Source: Ectocarpus siliculosus (Eukaryota > Sar > Phaeophyceae > Ectocarpales > Ectocarpaceae). Taken from it: a stretch of DNA of 59,628 bases. The notes beneath the pieces are model-generated. The model did no database searches. It saw only the letters and a list, made by a program, of their open reading frames with translations, and was not told the origin of the DNA. The stretch lies in the NCBI GenBank assembly GCA_000310025.1, contig FN647849.1:361400-421027 (forward strand). The letters are read 5' to 3'. This document shows, in pieces, positions 31,809-41,513 of the stretch. Numbering within the stretch: position 1 is the first letter of the stretch; each line of letters starts with the position of its first letter. The position numbers and the translations under genes are program-made.

Positions 31809-32043
31809 TCGTCCACACACCTTGAGGGCCTCTTTAAGCTTCTTCGCGACCGGAACCACCCTCGACTCCTCGCAGGTTTTGGTCCAAAGCGCTATGCGGT
31901 GCTGCCCCTTGCGCAAGCTGACCACCAGGCCGCACACCTCCGGATCGGTCTCCGACTGAATGGTACCATGGCGGCGGGAGAGAGAGAGAGAGAGAGAGAC
32001 GCAGACAGACAGACAGAAAGATAGACAGACAGACAGACAGACC

Positions 32044-32133
<90 letters not shown>

Positions 32134-33503
32134 GGGAGAACAGAAGAGAAGCAGACAGAGATGCGGGAGAGAGAGATTTCAGACAGGCAGACATGCACAG
32201 AACAACAGAGCGCGGACGGAAATCCAAGCCGAGGAATGGTACGACATAAGCGAACCGTGCGAAACGATCGCGTACTCTGCTGTTTGGGGCCGCATGTGTC
32301 TCCCTCCGTCTAGGCTCTTCAGCGTGAGAGCGAAGCAGCAAACTCGTCGCCACCCCTCCACCACCGCACCCCAACCATGAGGAAAGTGAGCCTGCTGAAC
32401 GCACGCATGCTGTCGGCGGCAAAATGTGGGCTGCGAGGGGACGTTCTGACACGAAAAAGGACCACCAGCCATCGAGGGCAAGGTTAGAGCAGAGAAGCCT
32501 TCTTTGATACGGTCGGGTGCCCCCGTTGGCGCGGGTATGTGCCAAGCGCTTCCACCCGCAATATTGCGGGCACCCACACTATTTAATGTAGAAACCATCT
32601 TGGGCTATTCCATCTGTGCCAGCCAGTTTCACCCGGACAATACCGGGCACCCGCCTCATACAACCCGCACAGCAGAGGGCACCCGCCTGTATACCAATAG
32701 CCAATCTCACCCAACCGTATGCCTCTCGCCAGCGAAGCAAAACTAACCTGAAACAGCTACTGCAAGAAAAAAAAAAAAAAAGGGAAAAACAAACTGCTTA
32801 CTGCGCTATTGTTATGCCCCGTCCCCCATCCACATTTTATCTACCCCGGGAGAAGAGCCGTGCCTCTACCCGGGGTAGAGCGGGGTTGGTCGAAACCGAA
32901 AGGCGTCCTATGTACGCGAAATCTAAAGGCCTTATACGAAGATCCCACCAGCAGCAACCACCGCGATCCGCTTACCCTCCGTCCATCGCCAATCGTAGTC
33001 GGAGTACGTACGATCGTATGTGCAACTTCGAACAAAGCTATAATAGCAAGCACACCTTGTGGGAACACTGGGTGACTGGGTGGGGAACAAAGCTAAATAG
33101 CAAGAACACTTCCTCTTGGGAACACCGGGTGACTGGGTAGAGACCAAAACCAGCAAGCACGCCTGGTGGGAACACTGCTGCCGGTGCGAAACGAAAAGCC
33201 AACAGGTCTTGGGAACACTGCTGTGCGGGCGGGGATGTCCTTTCGGCTCACAGTGCGTGTGGGGGCTCAGCCCTCTCTGCGCCATCGTCGTCGTCTCTCA
33301 CCTCTAACGTCTCCCCGATAGCGGACAGCACCGCGTGCAGCCACCACTGGTCCAACTGCGGCAGGTCTTCCCCCTTCACGGTAAGCACGAACTTCCCCCC
33401 CTGCGAAGAAACAGAAACAATCCAAAAGCAGCAGTCCAAAGGGTGTGTGTGTTTTTATTATTATCATCGGCCGTACAAACTGGCTGACCAGAGGAAAATA
33501 CGT

Positions 33504-33541
<38 letters not shown>

Positions 33542-34909
33542 TCGTCCCATCTACTCTGGCGCCAGTCTAAAGGCCTTTCGGTGAGAATATCTGACGTATC
33601 AGCCGCATCAGCCGGAGTCACACGAGAAGAAGGTCACACCGGGGCTTTGTTTTTATTTTTTTTGTTTGTTTTCGTGCCCCACCGTTCCCCTTGCGGTGCT
33701 TGCCGTATTTTTTATCGCGAGAAGGGTTCAGCCATCGACCTTGAAGCCGAATCGTGTTTCCTCGAGACCTAGATCGCTTTCCACTACCTAACGTTTTGTC
33801 GTCGTATGATATTTGTGTTCTTGTTTTTCCTTCTCTAATCGAGGTACGCCCGGAGTAGCAAAACAAGCCTTGCATCACCCCGACCCTGCTAGGACGGCGA
33901 TAACAGATGGGAGAGAGACCGACAGACAGACAGACAGACAGACAAGACAGAGAAGGCTGGCGAAACAAACCACGTAGGCTAGACTTGCTCCAAACGCCGC
34001 ACCTGCCGATTTGCCGTGTCCTCCCACATCGGCTTGACACCCTCCTTGAACACGCTGTAGTTGCTCTGCACCTGCGGGGCCGCAAAAGCACGCACAAAAA
34101 AGCACAACACAAACAAAAACACGACATTGACACGCGCTGCAAGATCTGGAAGAAGGCACCAGCGGGTGTTGTGCGTGTGGCTTCGCCTCTACTGCTGTAC
34201 CGCCGACAGCGCTATCTAGTCGGCCGACCAGAATGAAAAAACGGCGTAATATCATCGGAAAAAAAACTACAGTCCCCCGAAGCGTACGGGGTCAAACATC
34301 GGAACAGCTCAGAAGGTCAGAAAGGCCTCCACACGGCCGACAACGAACTTCCAACGGAAAAAAAAATAAAAACGCGTCATAAAAAAACAAATGTTCACTG
34401 CATTTTGCGAAAGAACCGCAGCCGCCCCGAACCGTGGGGAAATAAAACATGCGAGGATCCATCCGCGTAGAGTCGGGCTCCGAAAAAAGAGGGTGTCGTA
34501 TAAGAGGGGGATCCGATATGCGAGGGTCGAAATCGGTAGTCAAGGACTCGACCCGATAGAGGAAAGTTGTATACTCTCTTATTCCGGCATAGAGGGGGCT
34601 CCGATATGTAAAAGGGTCCTTTGTCACACCACCCTCTTATTACATTGGGGCCACGACTGTACGTGAAGCAGGTGGCAACATAACTGCAACACACGACGGA
34701 AGGACGGAACGGCATCGCGAAACGAACCTACACATGTACACCGCGACTCACACAAACACACACGTACCGATAGCATGCTGGGCGGCATGACGTTGTTGAA
34801 GAGTGCCCAGAACTCTTGAACGGTCTCGAACGCCAGGATGTGCTTGAGGTTGTCCGCCCACGTCTCCGTTGCTGCCTTCAGCTTGGCGTTGTCGTACCAC
34901 AGCGCCCAC
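31224..34909 (-). CDS. eIF4E: translation initiation factor eIF4E, N-terminus missing
   Basis: eIF4E binds the mRNA 5' cap in the cytoplasm and, through eIF4G, recruits the small ribosomal subunit. Five minus-strand exons join in phase: 34909-34768, 34071-34003, 33400-33302, 31955-31821 and 31304-31224 (TGA). They give about 174 residues: WALWYDNAKLKAATETWADN, NLKHILAFETVQEFWALFNN, YSVFKEGVKPMWED, GGKFVLTVKG, LDQWWLHAVLSAIGETLE, EVCGLVVSLRKGQHRIALWT, KKLKEAL and LKFVFQTHSDAVSSL. The cap-stacking Trp pair (TWADN and MWED with its following Glu) and the m7G-contacting Trp of IALWT are present, as is the eIF4G-binding FW. The first exon shown starts with one base completing the Arg of the family's RW. 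The upstream exon with the variable N-terminus was not found; a minisatellite occupies that intron. All donors are GT, three of them GTGNGN or GTGAGA. Confidence 0.92.
31681..31805. repeat. (CT)n microsatellite in eIF4E intron
   Basis: CTCTGT units give way to an uninterrupted (CT) run of about 50 bases at 31748-31800. It begins only about 16 bases from the edge of the eIF4E exon at 31821-31955. In the transcript it is an (AG)n tract right after that exon's donor. Confidence 0.95.
31979..32160. repeat. (GA)n then (GACA)n microsatellite in eIF4E intron
   Basis: A (GA) run at 31979-31999 is followed by about 30 copies of GACA up to 32132, then degenerate AGA sequence. In the eIF4E transcript it forms a UGUC/UC-rich tract that ends about 24 bases before the acceptor of the exon at 31955, so it probably acts as the pyrimidine tract. 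Confidence 0.95.
33509..33540. repeat. (GT)n microsatellite in eIF4E intron
   Basis: About 16 uninterrupted GT units, in the intron between the exons at 34003 and 33400. A short (ACAG)n run also lies at 33921-33943 in the same intron. Confidence 0.9.
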
Positions 34910-34942
34910 CTGTTGATCAAACGGCAGCACAGGAAGCAGTAG

Positions 34943-35455
34943 TAGAGGCATACAGAAAGGGCCGCAGTAGTGTATTGGAGGCGTACAGAACGGGCCGAAG
35001 TAGTAAAGAGAGGCATACAGAACGGGCTACAGTAGTAAATCAAAGCACACACAACGGGCTGCAGTAGTAACTAGAGGCGCACAGAACGGGACGAAGTAGT
35101 AAATACTGTAAGAGGTATACAGAACGGGGCGCAGTAGCAAATGGACGCACACAGATTGGGCCGCAGTAATTTAGCAAATGAAGGCGTACAGAATGGACCG
35201 AAGTAGAACATAGAGGGGTAGAGAACGTGCCGCAGTAGATAAAAGCACACAGAGCGGGTCGTTGTAGTAAATAGAGGCGTACAGAAAGGGCCGCAGTAGA
35301 AAATGGAAGGGTACAGAATGGGCCGCAGTAGAAAATAGAGGCGTACAGAATGGGTCGCAGTAGAAAATAGAAGCACACAGAACGGGCCACAGTAGTAAAT
35401 AGAGGCGTACAGAATGGGCCGCACTAGTAAATAGAGGTACACAGGACGGGCCCGG
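34943..35455. repeat. minisatellite, about 32-36 bp period
   Basis: About 15 units on the theme GTAGTAAATAGAGGCGTACA then GAACGGGCCGCA run from just upstream of the first readable eIF4E exon to the start of dispersed repeat copy B. Unit length varies slightly. On the minus strand all frames read Tyr/Cys/Pro-rich repeats such as YYCGPFCTP, which are spurious. Confidence 0.9.
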
Positions 35456-35605
35456 AGAAAAGAAAAGAAACGTCAAAATCGGGTCGAGTATCTTTCGTCG
35501 CCACTGTCGAGCACAGGTTGTAGAGGGTTTGTGTAGGATCCACCGCTAAGCCATGTTTCTTGGATCTGTTTTTGGCGAAAAGTGTGAGCCTCTGCTTCTT
35601 AACGA
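35446..35605 (+). repeat. dispersed repeat, copy B
   Basis: The same segment as at 9612-9775 (ACGGGCCCGGAGA ... CACTGTCGAGCACAGG ... GGATCCACCGCTAAG). The ACGGGCCCGG at its start is also the last unit of the minisatellite, suggesting the minisatellite grew from the edge of this repeat. Confidence 0.6.
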
Positions 35606-36805
35606 AAGGTTGCTTGTACCGCGGGTCCCTTCTGCATCAGCAGCAGCAACGGCCCGATCAGCAAGCAGACATAGTTCAAGCATAACGCAAAGAAAAATAC
35701 GCGGCCATACGTGGTGAGGACCGATTTCGTGCAACATTAGAGCACCAAGAAAACGCTGTAGGACCCGCAACCCGCGTGAGCAGCAGCACCACCACCAGCA
35801 CCACCAGAGCCGCACCGGAAGCACCAGACATGGCAGTTTCCACTGTGGTGGTAGTGCCGTTTATCGCTGCAACATCCCTTGGCACAAGAGCCCAGCCCAA
35901 AACTAAATTACATACAATATTCAGTGACCTTTCCCCAGAAATGCGGGTGAGATACCACGCGGTGATTTTTGCCTGTCACTACCCCACGGTATATCGGAGC
36001 CACGACTTGTAGCAATGTTCGACACGGTGGTGGCGAGAGGTCGGGGGGTAACATAGCTGCGGCATTTATTCGAAGGGGTGTCTCGCGATGCTTGACGTGG
36101 GGTGGAAGACAAAAGCATGGGATCGTTGGTGAATGAGCGGGTTCAGGAAGCTCGGAAGATTGGAACCCAGACCTCTCTGGCGCACGTCTAGACTTTCGAC
36201 GAATGAGTGGATCTGAGAGACGTCAACTATAGCAACAACCACAGCTACAATGACAGCAACAACAACAACACGACCACGGGACCGTGGGGAGGCCGCGCGC
36301 ACGCGCTCTCGATTCAGTCGGAGAGCATACAGCTAGACAACAAATCATGGACGTGGAGATGCATATTTCTTGGTGCAAGTGGGTGACGGGAAAAAAAATC
36401 CATCGGTCAAATCGATTGAAGTGGTCGACAGCAGTCTCACGATACTGCCGTACAAAAGACAGGGGTAACACACACATATGCATTTACACACCTATGTTGC
36501 AGGGGATGTCTTGCAACTTCCCCGGTGGCATTTTCCGTCGCTGGGGCAGCCTCGACCGCCATTGTGCTTGCTTGCAAACCCGGGGATTGGGTCTAATGCA
36601 ATCTTGTACAGGAACCCTGTGCATGGAAGGGTTGGTGTTGGTTGATGGGAGCAGCAGGGGGGAGGGGGGTGGGGGGGGCATGAATGGCTACACTTCATCT
36701 CCTTTGAGACATGGATCCTCAAATCTTCATGTCCCCAAGGGTGTAATCGTACATTCCGGCGTTATTCCAATACTGCAATACTGCTGTATATCGGCGTAGG
36801 CAGCA
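35606..36805. other. noncoding; eIF4E first exon may lie here
   Basis: The N-terminal exon of eIF4E should be on the minus strand upstream of 34909. A minus-strand ATG at about 35832 opens MSGASGAAL before a GTGGTG-rich stretch, but its phase does not fit the next exon, so I do not call it. A CAACAACAAC tract lies at about 36255. The 171-codon plus frame from 36284 has no recognisable domain. Confidence 0.3.
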
Positions 36806-37368
36806 ATGGGACAATCGAGCTTTACTGTACACACATCTCCACAACCATGGCCAGACGAGCACTGCTGGAAGCAACCCCTGCCGGTCAACACACCTTCACG
36901 AGCTGGAATAATATTACATGCATCGCGAAGGCACAGCACATGAGCACTCTCCATGTGCTTTACGCGGGGGGGGCGGTGGACGTTAGCGCGTAGTGAACCA
37001 CCGAGGTGTGTGCGGTCACGTCGCCATGCTGTTCCACAAGATGTCCCACGTTGTTTGTTGTTGGTTTCATNNNNNNNNNNNNNNNNNNNNNNNNNNNNNN
37101 NNNNNNNNNNNNNNNNNNNNNNNNNNNNGGACTTTTTGTGGAACAGATGGCGAGGTGACCGCACACCTCGGTGGGGGTTCATTAGGCGGTAAGGTCCACC
37201 CCCCCCCCGCGTAAAGCACATGGAGAGTGCTCATGTGCTGTGCCTTCGCGATGCATGTAATATTATTCAAGCTTGTGAAAGTGTGTTGACCGGCAGGGAG
37301 TGCTTGCAGCAGTGCTCGTCTGGCCATGATTTTGGAGATGTGTGTACGGTAAAGCTCGATTGTCCCAT
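36806..37368. repeat. long inverted repeat around the assembly gap
   Basis: The left arm, 36806-37070, begins ATGGGACAATCGAGCTTTAC. The right arm, 37129-37368, is its reverse complement, ending GTAAAGCTCGATTGTCCCAT, with high identity by eye over about 240 bases and small indels. Arms this long on either side of a short spacer fold into a hairpin. No target-site duplication is visible outside the arms. It could be a foldback element, a MITE or a DNA transposon with long TIRs whose centre is missing. Short frames occur in both arms and are mirror images. Confidence 0.9.
37071..37128. other. assembly gap, 58 N
   Basis: A run of 58 N sits exactly at the centre of the long inverted repeat, as expected if the hairpin stopped sequencing or assembly. 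The true size of the missing part is unknown. Confidence 0.98.
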
Positions 37369-37425
37369 AACCGTTCCGGTCTCCGCTCAGTACCCCAATA
37401 TCCTACTGGTCCAACTGACGATTTG
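37369..37425 (+). repeat. CCGTTCCGGTCTCCGCTCAG dispersed repeat
   Basis: This segment begins one or two bases after the long inverted repeat and runs to GGTCCAACTGACG. Related copies are at about 17343-17430, 29943-30030 and, inverted, 42728-42797. All share the CTCAGTACC ... GTCCAACTGACG frame. Confidence 0.65.
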
Positions 37426-37754
37426 ACCTAGAAAATATAAACAGAGCATGTACGGACACAGAGAGAGGGCCCGTACACCAGTCTAGCACCGCTGTAGCTG
37501 CAGCATTGGGCTCGAACGCTGCCTCCAAAAGATATAGGTACAGAAGTGTTGTCCGCCCGTGGTTCAGTCACGACGAGACTGTAAACTAAAGGCAGCGGCA
37601 GCAGCAGCGAGCGGTGTTTCTGCCTCTTCTCGAGCAGGGGGGACATTTACCAAAACCGGAAACTCTGATCGCTGGTGCCTTTTCCCGTCACTCGTCCCCC
37701 TCAGGCCACACACACACGCACACATAACCTGCTGGACGCCCTCTTGCATGCACC

Positions 37755-37824
<70 letters not shown>

Positions 37825-39590
37825 ACACCTAAAAGGTGTGGTATCCATAACAGCAGTGTGTGCGGCAGGAACGTCGTCGCCTGTACATGCTGGAAAAGCT
37901 CAAGCAAACCCTCCCGACAAAACAAGATGATTTCTGCAAGTGATTCCCCCAACACCCCCACCTACACCTTGAGGATGACGTCCGGTGCACCCTGCCTCTA
38001 GCTCTCACAGGTGCCCAGCGTGGTGATTGCAGATTGCAGAGCAGCAGGAGAGAGAGCGTGAGCGCGCGCAGAGCTCCTCTTGTGGCATGCATGCCAATAT
38101 CTTTATAAAAACCACTTCTCCGCTGAACCAGATCATGACGTCATCTCGGTTGGCTCTGCGCTGGCTTTTCTACGGGCTTGTCATCCATCTCGACAACAAG
38201 GCCTCCTCAACGCCGCCATTGATCACAACTCCACTTACCTTTCGACGAAGACATCCGACAACGCGTACCGTCATGACTATCTCAGCGGGAAAGGGCTTGG
38301 TAGGGGGGTGCGTCCTGCTATACCTTGGAGGAACATGCGGTGAGGTTTCGTATCGGCTTGTTTGTTCCCCTGTCGAGAGCAACAGCGGCAGTTGGGGATG
38401 CATACGTTGCAAGATCTGCCGTCTCTGTCTCTGGTGTGTGCCGCTGCCCCCTTCGGGCACAGCGGACTGCCCCCGCGAAATAAGATGGGGAGCACGGGTT
38501 GTACATACAGTAGTACGCTTTGTTGTGAAGTCTCATTTTTTCGACCACCTGATACTCGGCTCACGCGGAACAATCGGGTGCTGACCGTGTGGCCCGCTGA
38601 ACAGCCATGGCCCGCGGAATAGTCTACACGCAGAGTCAGCTGTGGAAGCAGAACCTACATGGCGAGTTCTGCCTGACACCATCTTGTATGCTGTATGCCA
38701 TGAATTGCATGGATGGCGGCTGTGCCGCCTTTGCTCTTGGTGAACAGGTGTGTACCACTTTGACGGTTCTGACGCAACGCAGCGCCAGTCGCCTAGACCA
38801 CAAACTAAAGCTGTTCCTGACAGAGCGGAGTCATCGCTGTGCGTGCGTAGGTTCAACTAATACACCTTTCTTCGTCCCCCTGGCTATATATTGTGTCCAA
38901 GTCGAAACCAGTGTCCCGTTGAGATGACTCGCAGTGGTTTTAGCCCACGGTCGGACAGCTGGGTGTGCTCTGCGTACTCTGTGTACTGCATTTGTTTCGC
39001 CTACATAGCCTCTGCTGTATTGTGTTCAAGTCGAAACCAGGGTCGCTCTCATGATGACCTACCAAAGTGGTTTGGCTCACATTCCGGCGGTATGAGGATC
39101 AAACAGTAGTGGAAAGGGGTGGTAATTGCCCCTGTTGAATTTATTCACCGTTTTCGAACACATCAGAATCGTTGCCTGCTTGCGCCTAGCGCTGCTCGAG
39201 AGGGAACATCGAAGCTACACCATCCCACTGAAGCATTCTTGTTGTGCTTCGTTGTCGGTACGCCTGCGAATGCTTACAGCACCAACACGAGATTAGGCAC
39301 ACGCACACCATGCTATCTAGCGGAACAGTAAATACTCTGTTCTTGAAGCCGCACACACACCGACACCAAACAAGCTGCTGCTCTCTTGAAACCCCAGCCG
39401 AAATGAAGTGTTCGCCGCCCCCCTTCGCCGATGGACCGCCTTCGCGAGGGTGTTATTATTACCATCAATCTACCAAATAGAGAGGGGGGGGTTCGTATCC
39501 CTATATCTAACCCTAACCCACACCGTACTCCCTAGTAAAACCAAGCTCACTATCCTCGCGAGGGCTACTGCAGGCGGTCCCTCCCCCCCC
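37426..39590. other. noncoding; the fibrillin 5' exon may lie in or near here
   Basis: A (TC)n run of about 64 bases lies at 37759-37821. Diverged direct repeats at about 38884-38960 and 39004-39085 share TTGTGTNCAAGTCGAAACCAG-like text. An ATG-opened frame at 38607-38927 (106 codons) has no recognisable domain. The signal-peptide exon expected for the fibrillin gene was not found. Confidence 0.35.
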
Positions 39591-39597
39591 TAATTGA

Positions 39598-39765
39598 TCC
39601 GGTGAGAACCAAACCGGCGTGCTCCGTCCCTGCTTTGTAGGGATGCGAGGTCAATGGTCAAACGACTACGGCATGCACGACTATGAGTACTGTACCCCCC
39701 CCCCCCTAACTGGTCCGGTGATAAAACCCGGCGTGTTCCGTCCCGGCTTTGTAGGGATGTATAAG
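39598..39765 (+). mobile_element. two C-tailed retroposon ends, type 2
   Basis: GATCCGGTGAGAACCAAACC ... GGGATGCGAGGTCAATGGTC ... GCATGCACGACTATGAGTAC ... C-run (to about 39712), then a second start GGTCCGGTGATAAAACCCGG ... TTTGTAGGGATG, cut off at about 39760 where the tRNA-like element begins. Confidence 0.65.
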
Positions 39766-39774
39766 AAGCCGAAA

Positions 39775-40145
39775 TCAAACCATTAGACTAGTCAGCGCTG
39801 ACTTGTCTTGTGGTTTGATTACGGCTTCTATAAAAGTTCGTCGGGGGGTTCGTGAGCCCCGCCACTTTCACTTCCGAGGAGGGTGACTCCCCTTGCCAGC
39901 GCTCTATCCGTCCAATCTTTGTTTCGCTTCGAATCACTCGCCACCCACATCCTGCAGAATGTTCCAGGGTCCACGAATCCTTCCGTCACCCATACTCTGG
40001 CCGAGAGTATCCAGGGTCTAGGGGAAAAAAACACTTCAAAGTGTCCAGCCTGGGTCTCGAACCCACGACCAACTTGTATAGAAGCCGAAATCACTCAGCT
40101 GGTTTACCGTTAGACTAGTCAGCGCTAACTAGTCTAATGGTTAGA
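39775..40145. mobile_element. element with inverted tRNA-like heads
   Basis: The left end, plus strand, reads CCATTAGACTAGTCAGCGCT, then CGGCTTCTATAAAAGTTCG and a B-box-like GGTTCGTGAGCCC (about 39783-39862). The right end, minus strand, reads ACCATTAGACTAGTTAGCGC, then an A-box-like TAGTCTAACGG, TTTCGGCTTCTATACAAG and a good B-box GGGTTCGAGACCC (about 40140-40052). So both ends carry homologous tRNA-like sequences pointing inward over a unique centre of about 190 bp. It is a SINE dimer or an inverted pair. Confidence 0.6.
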
Positions 40146-40425
40146 TGCGAGGTCAACGGTCTAACGACTACGGCTATGAGCATTCGGCCAAGCTATCTTT
40201 CCCGCCACCAACATCGACGAGATAAAATACCCAAAGTTGTGCTGGTCCCGGATCATTGCCTACAAACAACGAAGGGAACGCATCAGCTCCCCCCATCTTT
40301 TTTTTGCGTGCGTACGTGCGTTCACTGCTGTGAAAAGCGTACTTGAAACACTCGCACCCACCCCCTAGCTTTTTTCTACAGCATGCATGCACGACTATGA
40401 GTACCCCCCCCCCCCCCAGGGAGTT
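40140..40425 (+). mobile_element. fragments of a type 2 C-tailed retroposon
   Basis: ATGCGAGGTCAACGGTCTAA and ACGACTACGG (about 40145-40173) and GCATGCACGACTATGAGTAC plus a C-run (about 40384-40418) are the two parts of a type 2 end, separated by about 210 bp of other sequence. Confidence 0.45.
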
Positions 40426-40609
40426 ACACAGTGCTTACAACTGTCTCTGGAAGTGAAAGCCCCAGAAAAAAAATTAAGTCATACGTAGCTGTCATCCGGA
40501 CGCAAGGGAGTAAGCACAAAAAGGCGAACACCCTTAGCAGGATGCAGCTCACCCTTCATGCGACTCGCCAAATACCTCACGGCGCTTCGCGCTTGGTGAT
40601 GTGAGAGCC

Positions 40610-40712
40610 TGGTCCGGTGAGAACCCGGCGTGCTCCGTCCCGGCTTTGTAGGGATGCGAGGTCAATGGTCAAACGACTACGGCATGCACGACTATGAGTA
40701 CACCCCCCCCAC
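40610..40712 (+). mobile_element. C-tailed retroposon end, type 2
   Basis: TGGTCCGGTGAGAACCCGGC, GTGCTCCGTCCCGG, GGGATGCGAGGTCAATGGTC, GCATGCACGACTATGAGTAC, then a C-run. It stops about 50 bp before the first readable fibrillin exon. Confidence 0.75.
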
Positions 40713-40764
40713 GCCGTAACCTACTCATGACGGGGTCTCCTTGCCTAACACCCCCTGCGAACAG

Positions 40765-41475
40765 CGTTCGTGACGCCTGGATCCCTGGCAATAAACCACC
40801 GCCTGGCATCACCGACCGCCGCCGCCGCGGGGACGCCCACAACACCCATCGGAGCAACGTCCCAACAGCGAACAGTGCGCCGCAGGAGGAGGAGAACGCC
40901 GTACGCAGCGTCGTCGTCCCCCTCGATGCTGGACCCGACACGCAGCCAGGCGATGGTGGCGTTGCCGAGCAGAGGCGTCGGACCCCTGTTGATGACCAGC
41001 GGCGACGGAGAATCGGGGCCGGGACCCGCCGCCGTTCCCGTGGATGCCGAGCTCTCGGACCCAGCGGCAGCAGGGGGCGGTGCTGGAGAAGGCGGGGGTG
41101 AAGACGCGGTGGGGGACGCGGCCACACGGGCTGCGCTGAAGCAAAAGCTCCTTCGAAAAGGTACGTATCGGCTCGGGGGTTTTGTTGTTTTCTTTTTGAG
41201 GGGGGTGTTACCATGGCGAGAGGCGACTTGCTCGTTTATTGTTGCCGGCGGGGGTGCGGCTCTTTGGCGTCATTGGTCTGAGGAGCGCTTGGAACACAAG
41301 GGTCTTGAAGTCGTCTATTTCGGATTAGTTTCGGAAACAAGCTCGAAGCATGGAACGATTGGAATCAGGCGGCAATGCCTCTCTCGACCGCCGCTTCTTG
41401 GCGACCACACACTCAGGGAAAAATCTCAAAGTCTCTCTCTCTTTATCCCTCCCTCTGCCTCCCTCTCTTTGCCTC

Positions 41476-41513
<38 letters not shown>

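Noticed and set aside
31624-32545. Long minus and plus frames of Arg/Glu, Ser/Leu or Cys/Leu/Ser/Val repeats
   Set aside because: Translations of (CT)n and (GACA)n microsatellites. The real coding segment there is only the eIF4E exon 31821-31955.
35040-35476. Minus-strand frames rich in YYCGPFCTP
   Set aside because: Translation of the minisatellite. Similar text appears in all three frames because of unit-length variation.
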